37,615 nt of DNA, taken from the NCBI GenBank assembly GCA_001275005.1, contig JWZX01003122.1:1-37615 (forward strand), in the 5' to 3' direction. Source of the stretch: Chrysochromulina tobinii (taxonomy: Eukaryota; Haptophyta; Prymnesiales; Chrysochromulinaceae). Below the pieces are notes generated by a model. It worked only from the letters and a program-made list of their open reading frames with translations, was not told the DNA's origin and did not search any database. Positions 1 through 9,896 of the stretch are shown in pieces. The position numbers and the translations under genes were made by a program. The stretch's first letter is position 1, and every line of letters starts with the position of its first letter.

Positions 1-134
1 TGACCGAGGGGAGCGGAGCCGTCCGTCGAGACGGTGGTGGAGTGAGCGTGGGGGGACCGCGAAGAAACTGAACTGAACTGAACTGAAGTGGGATTTAGCG
101 CTCAACACGACGCTCAAGCCGCCGCGAAGCGCAA
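1..134 (+). other. Leader / upstream region of the kelch-EGF gene
   Basis: This short stretch precedes the ATG at 135. It holds four tandem copies of AACTG at 66-85, and that tract supplies an in-frame TGA at 69-71, so 135 is the first usable in-frame ATG. No TATA box is evident. The window edge truncates whatever promoter lies further left. Confidence 0.5.
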
Positions 135-3100
135 ATGGCTTGGTGGATCACGCTGATGTTGGCCTGGACCGTCTGTGCCTTCACCGCGTACCAGCCGACG
201 CCACACATCCTGTCTGACACGCCCAGTTGGCAGCGCCTGCGACCTGTGCTCCAGGACTTCTTCGCCAGCGACATGGATTTGCCCGCTTCCCGCAACAAAT
301 CGGCAGCGCCAGTGTGCTCTGGTCGAGGCCAGCCGTCGGCCGAGGTGGGCGGCTGGTGCTCGTGCGACAATGGATACACGGGCGCCAAATGCGAGTACGC
401 AGGCCCCGCATGGACCATTGGCCCGCAGCCCGGGCTCGTGCCAAAGAGCCGCGCGCATCACAGCCTGACGGCAGTCGCTGACGGGCGGCTCTATCTCTTC
501 GGAGGAGCGACTTCCGTGAGTGGCAAGGCGCACCGTATGAACGACCTGCACTACTACTCGCCAGCGACGCGCCGCTGGACCACGCCCTACGCCGTTGGCC
601 ACTGGCCGTCCCACCGCAGCGGCCATACTGGCACCTTCATCGCTGGCGGGAGCGGCGGCCCGCGGCTCGTCGTCTTTGGCGGTGTCGACGGCGACGGCGC
701 GTACTCGTCTACAATCGACGTGTATGCGCTCGATGAGCAGCGTTGGAGCCGCCCGAATGTCCAGCAGTCGCCGCCTGCGCGCGCACGCCACGCAGCCGTC
801 GCCCTCGGCGGGCTCGGCAGCGGCCGTCTGTGGGTCTTTGGCGGTGGCGGCGTCGTGCGGCGGTCGGCGGGGCCGGCGGCGACGCTCTTCGACGATGTGC
901 ACGTGCTCGAGCTGGACAGCGTGCCGCCGCGCTGGCACGCGCCCCGTGTGGATGGCGTACGCCCTGCCGCCCGCTGCGGCCACACCGCCACGCTCCTCGC
1001 GGACGGACGCACCATCCTCGTGTTCGGGGGCCAAGCGTCAGGCAACGCGCCCGCACCGCAGCTCTCCCTCTCGAGCGCCTCGAACGCGACTCTCGAGGGC
1101 GTGAGCCTTGCGACGGCGACGGCCGCGGCCAAGGATGTGGCCGCCGCCGCCGCATCCGCGGCCCTCCTTCCTCCGGGTGCGTGGCCAATTGCCACGTGGC
1201 TGAACGACGTGTGGCTGTATGAGATCGGCTCCGACGATGAGGGCGGCTCCAAGGTCGCAAAGGGCTCAGTCGCGCGCTGGCGCGCCGTGCCTGCGAGCGG
1301 CGAGATGCCGGCCGGCCGCTCGCTGCATGCGGCCGCCCGCCATGGCTCGTGGCTCGTGATCACCGGTGGCACAGGCTGCGAGCGGCATGAGCCGATGCTC
1401 ACCATTCACCTGCTGCACTTGGGTAGCTGGGAGTGGCGACGGCTGCAGCCGAGGGGGGTGGCGCCCGCGCCGCGCTTCGGCCTCACGCTCAGCGTGACGC
1501 CCGGCGCCCTCGTGCTTTGGGGTGGCCTCTCGTACGGCGACCAAGCCTGGCTCGCCCATGCGCGCCGGCGCCGCCTGCCCCTCACGGCCGAGCTCTCCGA
1601 TGGTCTTGCGGAGCTGCTGCTGCCTTCACAGTGCCCTGTGTGCGCCGAGGGGTCCACGTGCGCACTCGGGCAGTGCCTGTGTGCGCCCGACACGGCGGGT
1701 ATCGCGTGCGAGCTCCAGTGCGAGGCGGGCTGGGGCGGCTACCTTTGCTCGGAACCCTTGTGCCCCTGCGGCCCTCACGGCGCGTGCGAGACCCCCGGTG
1801 TGTGCGCGTGTGAAGAGGGGTGGAGCGGCGCGGGCTGCGAGCAGCCGGTGTGCGCGCAGGGGTGCGAGCACGGCCACTGCACGGCGCCCGGTTCGTGCGC
1901 GTGCGTGCCCGGCTGGAGTGGCTCTGCGTGCTCGGTACCCCGGTGCCCCGCCGGCTGTGTGCACGGCACGTGCACAGGCGCCGGCGGCTGCGCGTGTGAG
2001 GCTGGCTGGAGTGGCGCCGCATGCTCGGAGCCACTCTGTTTGGCAAACTGCTCGGGGCACGGCGCGTGCGTGGCGCCGGGCACGTGTGGCTGCGCGGCCG
2101 GCTGGCACGGCGAGGCGTGTGCAGATCGGCTGTGCCCTGACGCGTGCTCGCGCCATGGCCGGTGCGAGAGCGATGGGTGCGTGTGCGAGGCCGGCTGGGG
2201 TGGTCACGACTGTTCCGAGCCGCTGTGTGCTAGCAGTTGCTCCCTGCACGGCGCCTGCGTGGCGCCGGGCACGTGCGACTGCGCGCCCGGCTGGTCCGGT
2301 GGCGCGTGTGAGACACCCTTGTGTGCAGCCAACTGCTCGGGACGTGGCTCCTGCCTCAGCCCCGGCCGATGCTCGTGCGAGGCGGGCTGGGGGGAATTCG
2401 ACTGCTCGGAGCCCGCGTGTGAGGCGAGCTGCCACGAGCATGGCGAGTGCGTGTCCCCCGGCGTGTGCGCCTGCGTCCCCGGCTACGTGGGCGACTCGTG
2501 CGCCGAGTTGAGCGCCGAGTTGCAGCGTGCTCTGCGGCCGGCGGCCGGGGCAGACGCGCACGCCACCGGCCTCACGGCAAGCACCTCGCCCCCCCCTCTG
2601 GTACCCCCTCTGGTATCATGCCTGTCCAAGTGCAGTGCACACGGCAGCTGCGAGGCAGACGGCACGTGCCGGTGCCGCGCGGGATGGCGCGGGCTCGACT
2701 GTTCGCTACCCTCGTGCGCCTCTCAGCATCAGTGTCACGAAGGCGAGGGGCAAGGCGCCTGTGTCGCCCCCGACGTGTGCGAGTGCAATGTGGGCTGGGA
2801 GGGAGCGGACTGCGGCTCGTTCGCATGCCCGCACGGCTGCGCGTCGCGTGGCGAGTGCATCGCACCCAACACGTGCAGCTGCTCCGCGGGCTTCTCTGGC
2901 GTGGACTGCAGCCGCGCCGAGTGCGCCTCCGGCTGTGGGGACGCGCGCGGCACTTGCGTTGCGCCCGACGAGTGTGAATGCGTCCCCGGATGGACGGGCG
3001 AGAGTTGCACTGAGCCCGACTGCGGCGAGAGCGTGTGCGGCGAGGCCGAGGGGCGGGGGGAGTGCACTGCGCCCGGCGTGTGCAGCTGCACGGCTGGCTG

Positions 3101-6100
3101 GGGCGGCGTGGACTGCGGAGCGCCCGCGTGCGCCGACGAGTGCGGCGGGCGGGGCGTGTGCGTCGCACCCGGCCAGTGCTCATGCTTCGACGGGTGGGGT
3201 GGCGCATCGTGCGGCGTCGCGCAGTGCGCGTCCGAGTGCTCGGGTCGTGGCAACTGCACGGCTCCGGGCGAGTGCTCGTGCGCGGACGGATGGGGCGGTC
3301 ACGACTGCTCCGAGCCGCAGTGCGAGGGCGGGTGCGCGGGCCACGGCGCGTGCGTGGCGCCGGGCCAGTGCAAGTGCTTCGACGGCTGGAGCGGCGCGCA
3401 GTGCGAGGCGCCTCTCTGCCCGGCCAACTGCTCGAGCCACGGCCGGTGCGCGAGCCCCGGAGAGTGCCGGTGCGAGGCTGGATGGGAGGGTGCCGCCTGT
3501 GAGCAGCCCACCTGCCATCCGGTCTGCGAACACGGCACGTGCACTCGACACGGCGAGCGCGCCAGCTGCGCGTGCTTCGAGGGCTGGCAAGGCGTCCGCT
3601 GCGACGAGCGTCACTGCCCAGCGAGCTGTCAAGCGCATGGAGTGTGCACGGAGCGAGGGTGTGTTTGCTCGAGCCCGTACATGAACGGGGACGACTGCTC
3701 GCAGCCCTACTGCGGAGCAGACGCATGCAGCGGACATGGCCGATGCGCGCTCGCTACGATGCCTGCCGCGCTACCAGCGAGCGCCATGGGCAACACCACC
3801 AGCCGCCACCGCCTTGCTGCCGCGCCAGCAGTGTGCCTTTGTGCTAACGGCTGGTCCGGTCCAAAGTGCGAGCAGCCCGTGTGCGCTGGCGCCGCGGGCT
3901 GCGGCTCTCACGGCCGTTGCGTCAGCCCCTCCAAGTGTGCGTGTGAGCTTGGATGGAGTGGTGCCCGCTGCGAGCTGCCGGCGTGCCCTGCCGACTGCTC
4001 GGGGCACGGCGCGTGCCAAGGCGCGCGCTCCCAGCGTGCGTGCGTGTGCGATGCTGGCTGGAGCGGTGCCGACTGCGCCATCCCCGTCTGCCCAATGGTG
4101 GCGGCGCCTCAGGCTGCGCCGCCGGCCACGCGCCACACCGTCGGCAGCGCAAAGGACCTTCGACCTCGGTTCGATGCCCACACGGGCACCCATGGCTACG
4201 GCTTTGCTGATGGTGTGGCCCATTACGGCGAGACGACGCCCGCGCTGACGGCGCAGCCGGCGACCACGGCCAAGCCGCTCGCTTTCTTGCAGATGGCGCT
4301 GCTGCCGTCGCCGCCCGTGCAGCTGCAGACCGTTGAGCAGCCTCAGCTGGCGCCCCCGCTTGCATGCGCGGGCCATGGCGCCTGCACAGCGCCAGGCGTG
4401 TGCGAGTGCCATTCGGGGTGGTCTGGTGCTGACTGTACCGTCGGCTGCCCCTCCTGTGTCCACGGCCGGTGCATCGACGGCGCGTGCCGCTGCCTTCCCG
4501 GATGGTCCGGCTCGACTTGCGCGATGCGCGCCTGCCCCGCCAATTGCTCTTTCCCACACGGCGTATGCGACCCCGACGAAGCGAGCTGCCGCTGCGAGCC
4601 CATGTATTATGGCGACGACTGCTCGGCAGGCGACGGGCTCGCGGCGCGAACGTGCGACGTGGCTGGCCGGTGTGACCCGCGCACGTTCGAGTGCTACGCG
4701 GGCTTCGGGGGCGCTGACTGCGAGCGAGCGCGCTGCCTACACGACTGCTCGGGCCGCGGCAACTGCACAGCGCCGGGCGAGTGCGCGTGCTCACCGGGCT
4801 ATGAAGGCCTCGCGTGTGAAAGGCCATCCTGCCCGGCCGCGTGCTCTGCGCACGGCGTGTGTACCGCTCCGGGGTCGTGCGAATGCCTCGAGGGTTGGCG
4901 TGGTGAGGACTGCAGCGTACCCATCTGCAAGGGTAACTGCTCGCAGCGCGGCCGGTGCGTAGGGCCCAACGCGTGCCTGTGCGAAAAGGGCTGGGCCGGC
5001 GCCGACTGCTCGCACTTGGCCGGCGGCATCACGCTGAGCGACCTACCGTGCCCTTCGCACTGCCGCGCACACGGCCAGTGCATCAACGGCACGTGTTCCT
5101 GCGATGTGGGATACGCAGGTCTCACCTGCAAGCCACAGTGCGATCGTGGATGCTCTGGCCACGGACGGTGCGCAGCGCCCGGCGTGTGTGCATGCTCGGG
5201 TGGCTGGGTGGGCGCGGGCTGCTCTCAGCCGCACTGCCCATCGGACTGCTCGGGCCGCGGCCGTTGCGCCGCCCCGGGCACGTGTGTGTGCCAGCCGGGC
5301 TGGGGCGGCTTCGACTGCAGCCAGCCGAGCTGCCCGAAGGAGTGCTCCGCCCATGGCACGTGTGTGGCGCCGCCGCCCAATGCGACGCGCCGGCACGCGA
5401 TTGCACGCTGCAGCTGCGACGCGGGCTGGGGCGGCTCTGCTTGCGATCGGCCACTCTGCACCAGCGGATGCTCCGCCGAGCATGGGAACTGCACGGCACC
5501 CGGCACGTGTAGCTGTGCTTCAGGCTGGGGAGGCCACGACTGCTCGATGCCGCAGTGCAAGGGTGGCTGTGCGGCCCACGGCGTGTGTGTCGCCCCCGAT
5601 GAGTGCAGCTGCTTTGATGGCTGGATCGGCGCGAACTGCTCCACGCCGCTCTGCGCGCTCAATTGCTCAGGCCGAGGCAGCTGCGCTTCTACTGGCGCTG
5701 CGGCGGGCACATGCTCGTGCGACGCCGGCTACGACGGGCTCGGGTGCGAGCGGCCGCTCTGCGCTGGCGGTTGCTCTCGTGGGCTTTGCACGGCTCCTGG
5801 CGTGTGCGAGTGCTTCGCTGGATGGACTGGGCCGCATTGCGATGAGGCCGTGTGCCCGCGCAACTGCTCCTCCCGCGGCACATGCGTGGCGCCTGGGCAC
5901 TGCGTCTGCCATGACGGTGCTCATCTGCTGCTGCCTCCCGCACCGCCGATGGTCGCGCCGCCGCCCGTGCTTCGGTCGAGCACAGCAGCTGCCAAGGGCA
6001 CAGGCCATTCACAGGGTATGCTCAGCCCTCTGCTCGACAGCTTCGGTGTCCTGAACGCCTTCCTCTCGTCTCCGTGGTCGTCTCCGAAGCCTGCGAATGA

Positions 6101-9100
6101 CGTGGCGCACCGCACGCTCACGACGCCGCGCTGGTCGGGCGCCGCATGCGAGCTCGAGCGCTGTCCTGGCGAGCCTGACGAGTGCTCGGGCCGCGGGGTT
6201 TGCATCCAAGGCCAGTGTGAGTGCGACTCAGGCTGGGGCGGCACCGACTGCGGCCATCGGTACTGCCTCGATGAGTGCAACGCGCCGCAGGGTGTGTGCC
6301 TGCCCGGCGGCCAGTGCGCCTGCTCCGCTGGCTGGACTGGCCCGTCGTGCGGCACGCCCGTGTGCGCGCTCAACTGCTCGAGCAACGGCGTGTGCACCTC
6401 TCCGTACACGTGCGAGTGTGACCTTGGCTGGCATGGCGACTCATGCAACCGCTCGGACTGTTCCGGCGTGAACGGGTGCTCGGGCAAGGGCGAGTGCGTC
6501 GCGCCCAACCGTTGCGCGTGCGCGGCAGGTTGGGGCGGCCCCGACTGCAACGACGTGGTCTGCACAGCCTCGTGCAACTGCCCAGACCCGTCGAACGAGG
6601 GCACTTGCCACGGCAGCTGCATGCTCGGAGGGATCTGCATTTGCTCGCTCGGCTGGACTGGTCCGCATTGCTCAACGCGCTTGTGCGCGCACAACTGCTC
6701 CGGACGTGGCGACTGCCACAATGGCGAGTGCTTGTGCCCTGCCGGCTGGAGCGGCGCCGATTGCTCGGTGGGGGTGGGCTGCCTTCACAACTGCTCGGGC
6801 CATGGCTTGTGCGATGGCGATCGGCGTACATGCACGTGCGCCGCGGGGTACTCGGGTGGTGCGTGCGAGGTTCCCCACTGCCTCGACTGCGGGGGGCACG
6901 GCCGGTGCCTCGTTCCCGACGTGTGCAGCTGCGACGAGGGCTACGGCGGCCCCACGTGTCGCGAGCCCCGCTGCCTGCACAACTGCTCCGGTGCGAGCGG
7001 CCGTGGCACATGTGTGGGCCCCAACCGGTGCAGATGCGCTGCGGGCTGGTCAGGCGCCGATTGCTCCGAAGCCATCTGCGACGAGCCTTGTGGCGCTCAC
7101 GGCAAGTGCATCGGCGCCAACCGATGCGCGTGCGATGCGGGCTGGAAGGGGGCGCGTTGCGACGTGCCCGAGTGCTCGGCTGGCTGCGGCGGCCGCGGCA
7201 CGTGCATTGCGCCAAGCGTGTGCCAATGCCGAGCCCCGTGGGGCGGCTTTGACTGCAGCGGCAAGCGCTGTTCGGCTGCCCGCGTCAGCCTCTTCGCGGG
7301 GAATACCTCCGCTGGCGCGCTAGGCGCCATCAGCGCGCCGCCCGTGGCCCAGGAGTCGCACTCGACGTGCTTACCTTCGGAGCCTGGCGACCATGGGCTG
7401 CCCGTCTCGTGCGAATGCCACCAGGGCTGGGGCGGCGCCGACTGCTGTGAACCGCAGTGCCCCAACGGCTGCGACGCGCTCCACGGCCGATGCGTTGCGC
7501 CGGCTCACTGCGCGTGCTCCGAGGGCTGGACGGGAATCGACTGCTCGATGACCACGTACTGCGAGGTGGTCCTCGAGGGCTGCCTCGGGCACGGTACGTG
7601 TGTCGGCTCGGCGTGCTCGTGCGAGCGAGGCTGGGCGGGCGAGAAATGTGGCCTCAAGGTCTGTCCGACGAGTGCGGATGGCAGCCTGTGCGGCGGCGCA
7701 TCTCGCGGCACGTGCGCCGCCGATGGCCAGTGCGAGTGCGCCGCCAGCTTGACAGGCATCGCGTGCGAGGAGGACGCTTGCCCGAATGAATGCTCAGGCC
7801 ACGGCGCGTGCGTCGCCGGCCGATGCGACTGCTCGGTCGGCTTTGTGGGGCGTGACTGCTCGCGACGCGGCTGCCTCAACGACTGCTCTGGCCACGGCGT
7901 CTGCGACAACGCCACCCTCTCGTGCGCGTGCTCGCCACCGTTCACGGGCGCCGATTGCTCCTTGCGTCTCTGCCCGGCCAACTGCTCGAGCCACGGCCGG
8001 TGCGACGCGGCCTCTGGACGCTGCGCGTGCGCCAGCGGCTGGGCGGGCGAGGCCTGCGAGCGGCCTGCGGCATGCCCGACGACACTGCTCCCGACGCGCG
8101 GCGGCTGCGTGCTGCGCCCGAATGCATCGGCCGACGACGGCGCGGCCTTCTCTGTGGAATGTAGCGCAGGCTGGAGCGGGCGCGATTGCAGCGAGCCGCG
8201 CTGCCCAGGAGGCGGCGACTGCAACGGCAAGGGCTACTGTCGCGTCGACTCGCTTCACGGCGGTGTGTGCGCGTGCTATGACGGCTACGGCGGCCTTGAC
8301 TGCTCAGAGCGCACGTGCGCTTCGGACTGCGGCGCCGCTGCGGCGCTCGTCGCAGGCGAGGTCGCACCTCGCGGTATGTGCCACGATGGCGAGTGCCTCT
8401 GCCGTGCCGGCTGGTTCGGGCCGGCGTGCGAGCGGCGGCGCTGTCCTCTTGGCTGCGGCGGGCACGGAATGTGCGACACGGCCACGGGCCACTGTCGGTG
8501 TGACGAGGGTTGGAGTGGCGCGCAGTGCACAGAAGCCGCCTGCCCAGCCAAGTGTGTGCACGGCGCGTGCCGCGCTCGCCTCGATGGCGGCGGCATGGTG
8601 TGCCGCTGCAAGGCTGGTTGGGGCGGCGTCGCGTGTGACGAGCGCCGCTGCCCCCGTGGCTGCGAGACGCACGGCGTCTGCGCTCGCAACGGCACGTGCT
8701 TTTGCGAGCCCGGCTACCACGGCCCGTCTTGCGAGCTTCGCACTTGCTTCGGCGCGGGCGCCACGTCCGTGGGATGCGGTGAGCATGGTGAGTGTGTCGA
8801 GGGGCTGTGCGCATGCAAGCATGGCTGGAGTGGAGAGCGCTGCCAAATGCGGCGCTGCCCAAGTGACTGCTCGGCGCGCGGCGTGTGCAATCTGGCGACC
8901 GGCGAGTGTGCGTGCGCCGCTGAGTGGAGCGGAATCGCATGCGACGTCCCTTCTTGTCCTGAGGGCTGCTCTGGTCACGGCCGATGTGACAAGGGCCGGT
9001 GCATCTGCGAGCTCGGCTGGGAGGGTCCAAGCTGCGTCGTCAAGTCCTGCCCGAGCAACTGCTCCCAGCACGGCCAGTGCCACGCAGGCGCCTGCACATG

Positions 9101-9896
9101 CGATGAGGGCTGGGCAGGGGCCGACTGCGCGCTGCCGGCCGACGAGGGATGCGTGGCCGGGTGCAGCGGCGCCGGCATCTGCTACGAGGGCACGTGCCTG
9201 TGCATCGGCTCGCGTGGCGGCATCGACTGCTCCCAGTATGCGTGCCCGAACGACTGCTCGCGCAATGGCAAGTGCGCCGTGGGCGTCGATGGCAAGGCCC
9301 AGTGCTTGTGTGGTGCGGGCTTCCGCGGCATCGATTGCGCCATCTCCGACCGGTGCCCAGGCCCATGGCGGCTCGATGGCAAGCCGTGCTCGGGCCGTGG
9401 CCAGTGCATGGCCGGCATGGGTCCGGGTCGGCACGCGACGTGTGTGTGCGAACCTGGCTTTGGAGGCGCCGACTGCAGCGGCGAGGTGTGCGCTCGCAAT
9501 TGCTCGGGCCACGGCGTCTGCTCCTCGGGCAGCTGCTGGTGCGACGCCGGCTGGGCTGGCCCCGAGTGCGCGTGGCGCCGCTGCCCTCTCGACTGCGGCG
9601 GCCACGGCGTGTGCGATGGTGCCATCGGCGCGTGCACTTGCGAGACGGGTTGGAGCGGCTTCGACTGCTCCACTCCTGATGACGGCAGCCATCACGTCGT
9701 TTCGCACTCTTCATGCGCGTCCCACTGCATCGGTCACTGCGAGGCGTGGTGCATCGACGGCGACGAGTGCGTGGCGGCGTGCGTGGACACGTGCGTGCCA
9801 GCGTGCTTGCGCGCCGGCGAGCGGATGGGAGCGAAAGAGGGTGCGGACGTTGCGCCAAATTCAGTTGAGTCCTTTGAGACATTCTACGAGGCATGA
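135..9896 (+). CDS. Giant secreted kelch / EGF-repeat (tenascin-like) protein
   Basis: The frame encodes 3,253 residues without interruption. Residues 1-20 form a signal peptide (MAWWITLMLAWTVCAFTA). One EGF-like module follows at about 61-87. Six kelch repeats cover about 105-475, with Gly-Gly doublets near residues 120, 180, 234, 296, 408 and 460, enough for a beta-propeller. From about residue 499 to 3185 I count about 73 EGF-like modules of the form C-P-x-x-C-S-G-H-G-x-C-x-A-P-G-x-C-x-C-x-x-G-W-x-G-x-x-C, the tenascin/teneurin-like short EGF type. The last 60 residues hold an extra cluster of ten cysteines (about 3193-3225) and an acidic tail. No transmembrane segment is seen after the signal peptide, so a secreted or cell-surface/matrix protein is inferred. 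Such proteins usually act in adhesion or recognition; the ligand is unknown. The ATG sits in a good context (gcaaATGGC) after in-frame stops. Confidence 0.93.
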   Translation: MAWWITLMLAWTVCAFTAYQPTPHILSDTPSWQRLRPVLQDFFASDMDLPASRNKSAAPVCSGRGQPSAEVGGWCSCDNGYTGAKCEYAGPAWTIGPQPGLVPKSRAHHSLTAVADGRLYLFGGATSVSGKAHRMNDLHYYSPATRRWTTPYAVGHWPSHRSGHTGTFIAGGSGGPRLVVFGGVDGDGAYSSTIDVYALDEQRWSRPNVQQSPPARARHAAVALGGLGSGRLWVFGGGGVVRRSAGPAATLFDDVHVLELDSVPPRWHAPRVDGVRPAARCGHTATLLADGRTILVFGGQASGNAPAPQLSLSSASNATLEGVSLATATAAAKDVAAAAASAALLPPGAWPIATWLNDVWLYEIGSDDEGGSKVAKGSVARWRAVPASGEMPAGRSLHAAARHGSWLVITGGTGCERHEPMLTIHLLHLGSWEWRRLQPRGVAPAPRFGLTLSVTPGALVLWGGLSYGDQAWLAHARRRRLPLTAELSDGLAELLLPSQCPVCAEGSTCALGQCLCAPDTAGIACELQCEAGWGGYLCSEPLCPCGPHGACETPGVCACEEGWSGAGCEQPVCAQGCEHGHCTAPGSCACVPGWSGSACSVPRCPAGCVHGTCTGAGGCACEAGWSGAACSEPLCLANCSGHGACVAPGTCGCAAGWHGEACADRLCPDACSRHGRCESDGCVCEAGWGGHDCSEPLCASSCSLHGACVAPGTCDCAPGWSGGACETPLCAANCSGRGSCLSPGRCSCEAGWGEFDCSEPACEASCHEHGECVSPGVCACVPGYVGDSCAELSAELQRALRPAAGADAHATGLTASTSPPPLVPPLVSCLSKCSAHGSCEADGTCRCRAGWRGLDCSLPSCASQHQCHEGEGQGACVAPDVCECNVGWEGADCGSFACPHGCASRGECIAPNTCSCSAGFSGVDCSRAECASGCGDARGTCVAPDECECVPGWTGESCTEPDCGESVCGEAEGRGECTAPGVCSCTAGWGGVDCGAPACADECGGRGVCVAPGQCSCFDGWGGASCGVAQCASECSGRGNCTAPGECSCADGWGGHDCSEPQCEGGCAGHGACVAPGQCKCFDGWSGAQCEAPLCPANCSSHGRCASPGECRCEAGWEGAACEQPTCHPVCEHGTCTRHGERASCACFEGWQGVRCDERHCPASCQAHGVCTERGCVCSSPYMNGDDCSQPYCGADACSGHGRCALATMPAALPASAMGNTTSRHRLAAAPAVCLCANGWSGPKCEQPVCAGAAGCGSHGRCVSPSKCACELGWSGARCELPACPADCSGHGACQGARSQRACVCDAGWSGADCAIPVCPMVAAPQAAPPATRHTVGSAKDLRPRFDAHTGTHGYGFADGVAHYGETTPALTAQPATTAKPLAFLQMALLPSPPVQLQTVEQPQLAPPLACAGHGACTAPGVCECHSGWSGADCTVGCPSCVHGRCIDGACRCLPGWSGSTCAMRACPANCSFPHGVCDPDEASCRCEPMYYGDDCSAGDGLAARTCDVAGRCDPRTFECYAGFGGADCERARCLHDCSGRGNCTAPGECACSPGYEGLACERPSCPAACSAHGVCTAPGSCECLEGWRGEDCSVPICKGNCSQRGRCVGPNACLCEKGWAGADCSHLAGGITLSDLPCPSHCRAHGQCINGTCSCDVGYAGLTCKPQCDRGCSGHGRCAAPGVCACSGGWVGAGCSQPHCPSDCSGRGRCAAPGTCVCQPGWGGFDCSQPSCPKECSAHGTCVAPPPNATRRHAIARCSCDAGWGGSACDRPLCTSGCSAEHGNCTAPGTCSCASGWGGHDCSMPQCKGGCAAHGVCVAPDECSCFDGWIGANCSTPLCALNCSGRGSCASTGAAAGTCSCDAGYDGLGCERPLCAGGCSRGLCTAPGVCECFAGWTGPHCDEAVCPRNCSSRGTCVAPGHCVCHDGAHLLLPPAPPMVAPPPVLRSSTAAAKGTGHSQGMLSPLLDSFGVLNAFLSSPWSSPKPANDVAHRTLTTPRWSGAACELERCPGEPDECSGRGVCIQGQCECDSGWGGTDCGHRYCLDECNAPQGVCLPGGQCACSAGWTGPSCGTPVCALNCSSNGVCTSPYTCECDLGWHGDSCNRSDCSGVNGCSGKGECVAPNRCACAAGWGGPDCNDVVCTASCNCPDPSNEGTCHGSCMLGGICICSLGWTGPHCSTRLCAHNCSGRGDCHNGECLCPAGWSGADCSVGVGCLHNCSGHGLCDGDRRTCTCAAGYSGGACEVPHCLDCGGHGRCLVPDVCSCDEGYGGPTCREPRCLHNCSGASGRGTCVGPNRCRCAAGWSGADCSEAICDEPCGAHGKCIGANRCACDAGWKGARCDVPECSAGCGGRGTCIAPSVCQCRAPWGGFDCSGKRCSAARVSLFAGNTSAGALGAISAPPVAQESHSTCLPSEPGDHGLPVSCECHQGWGGADCCEPQCPNGCDALHGRCVAPAHCACSEGWTGIDCSMTTYCEVVLEGCLGHGTCVGSACSCERGWAGEKCGLKVCPTSADGSLCGGASRGTCAADGQCECAASLTGIACEEDACPNECSGHGACVAGRCDCSVGFVGRDCSRRGCLNDCSGHGVCDNATLSCACSPPFTGADCSLRLCPANCSSHGRCDAASGRCACASGWAGEACERPAACPTTLLPTRGGCVLRPNASADDGAAFSVECSAGWSGRDCSEPRCPGGGDCNGKGYCRVDSLHGGVCACYDGYGGLDCSERTCASDCGAAAALVAGEVAPRGMCHDGECLCRAGWFGPACERRRCPLGCGGHGMCDTATGHCRCDEGWSGAQCTEAACPAKCVHGACRARLDGGGMVCRCKAGWGGVACDERRCPRGCETHGVCARNGTCFCEPGYHGPSCELRTCFGAGATSVGCGEHGECVEGLCACKHGWSGERCQMRRCPSDCSARGVCNLATGECACAAEWSGIACDVPSCPEGCSGHGRCDKGRCICELGWEGPSCVVKSCPSNCSQHGQCHAGACTCDEGWAGADCALPADEGCVAGCSGAGICYEGTCLCIGSRGGIDCSQYACPNDCSRNGKCAVGVDGKAQCLCGAGFRGIDCAISDRCPGPWRLDGKPCSGRGQCMAGMGPGRHATCVCEPGFGGADCSGEVCARNCSGHGVCSSGSCWCDAGWAGPECAWRRCPLDCGGHGVCDGAIGACTCETGWSGFDCSTPDDGSHHVVSHSSCASHCIGHCEAWCIDGDECVAACVDTCVPACLRAGERMGAKEGADVAPNSVESFETFYEA
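1632..9683 (+). repeat. Coding array of about 73 EGF-like modules
   Basis: Each module is about 30-40 codons and is rich in TGC/TGT cysteine codons. The modules are diverged from one another, so this is an old array rather than a recent satellite. Several modules carry non-EGF inserts: about 2502-2615, 3753-3830, 4095-4363, 5919-6131 and 7275-7374. The inserts are rich in Ala, Pro, Ser and Thr. The counting was done by eye and could be off by a few modules. Confidence 0.85.

Noticed and set aside
5917-6131. Standard GT-AG intron in EGF module 40
   Set aside because: There is a GT at the left edge, but no AG near the right edge, the length preserves frame and no stop occurs. Kept as an insert, listed for checking.
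8304-9707. 467-codon minus-strand open frame (and many similar ones) opposite the EGF gene
   Set aside because: Ala/Arg-rich composition with no domain; it mirrors the GC-rich, cysteine-codon-biased EGF array. It is an antisense shadow.
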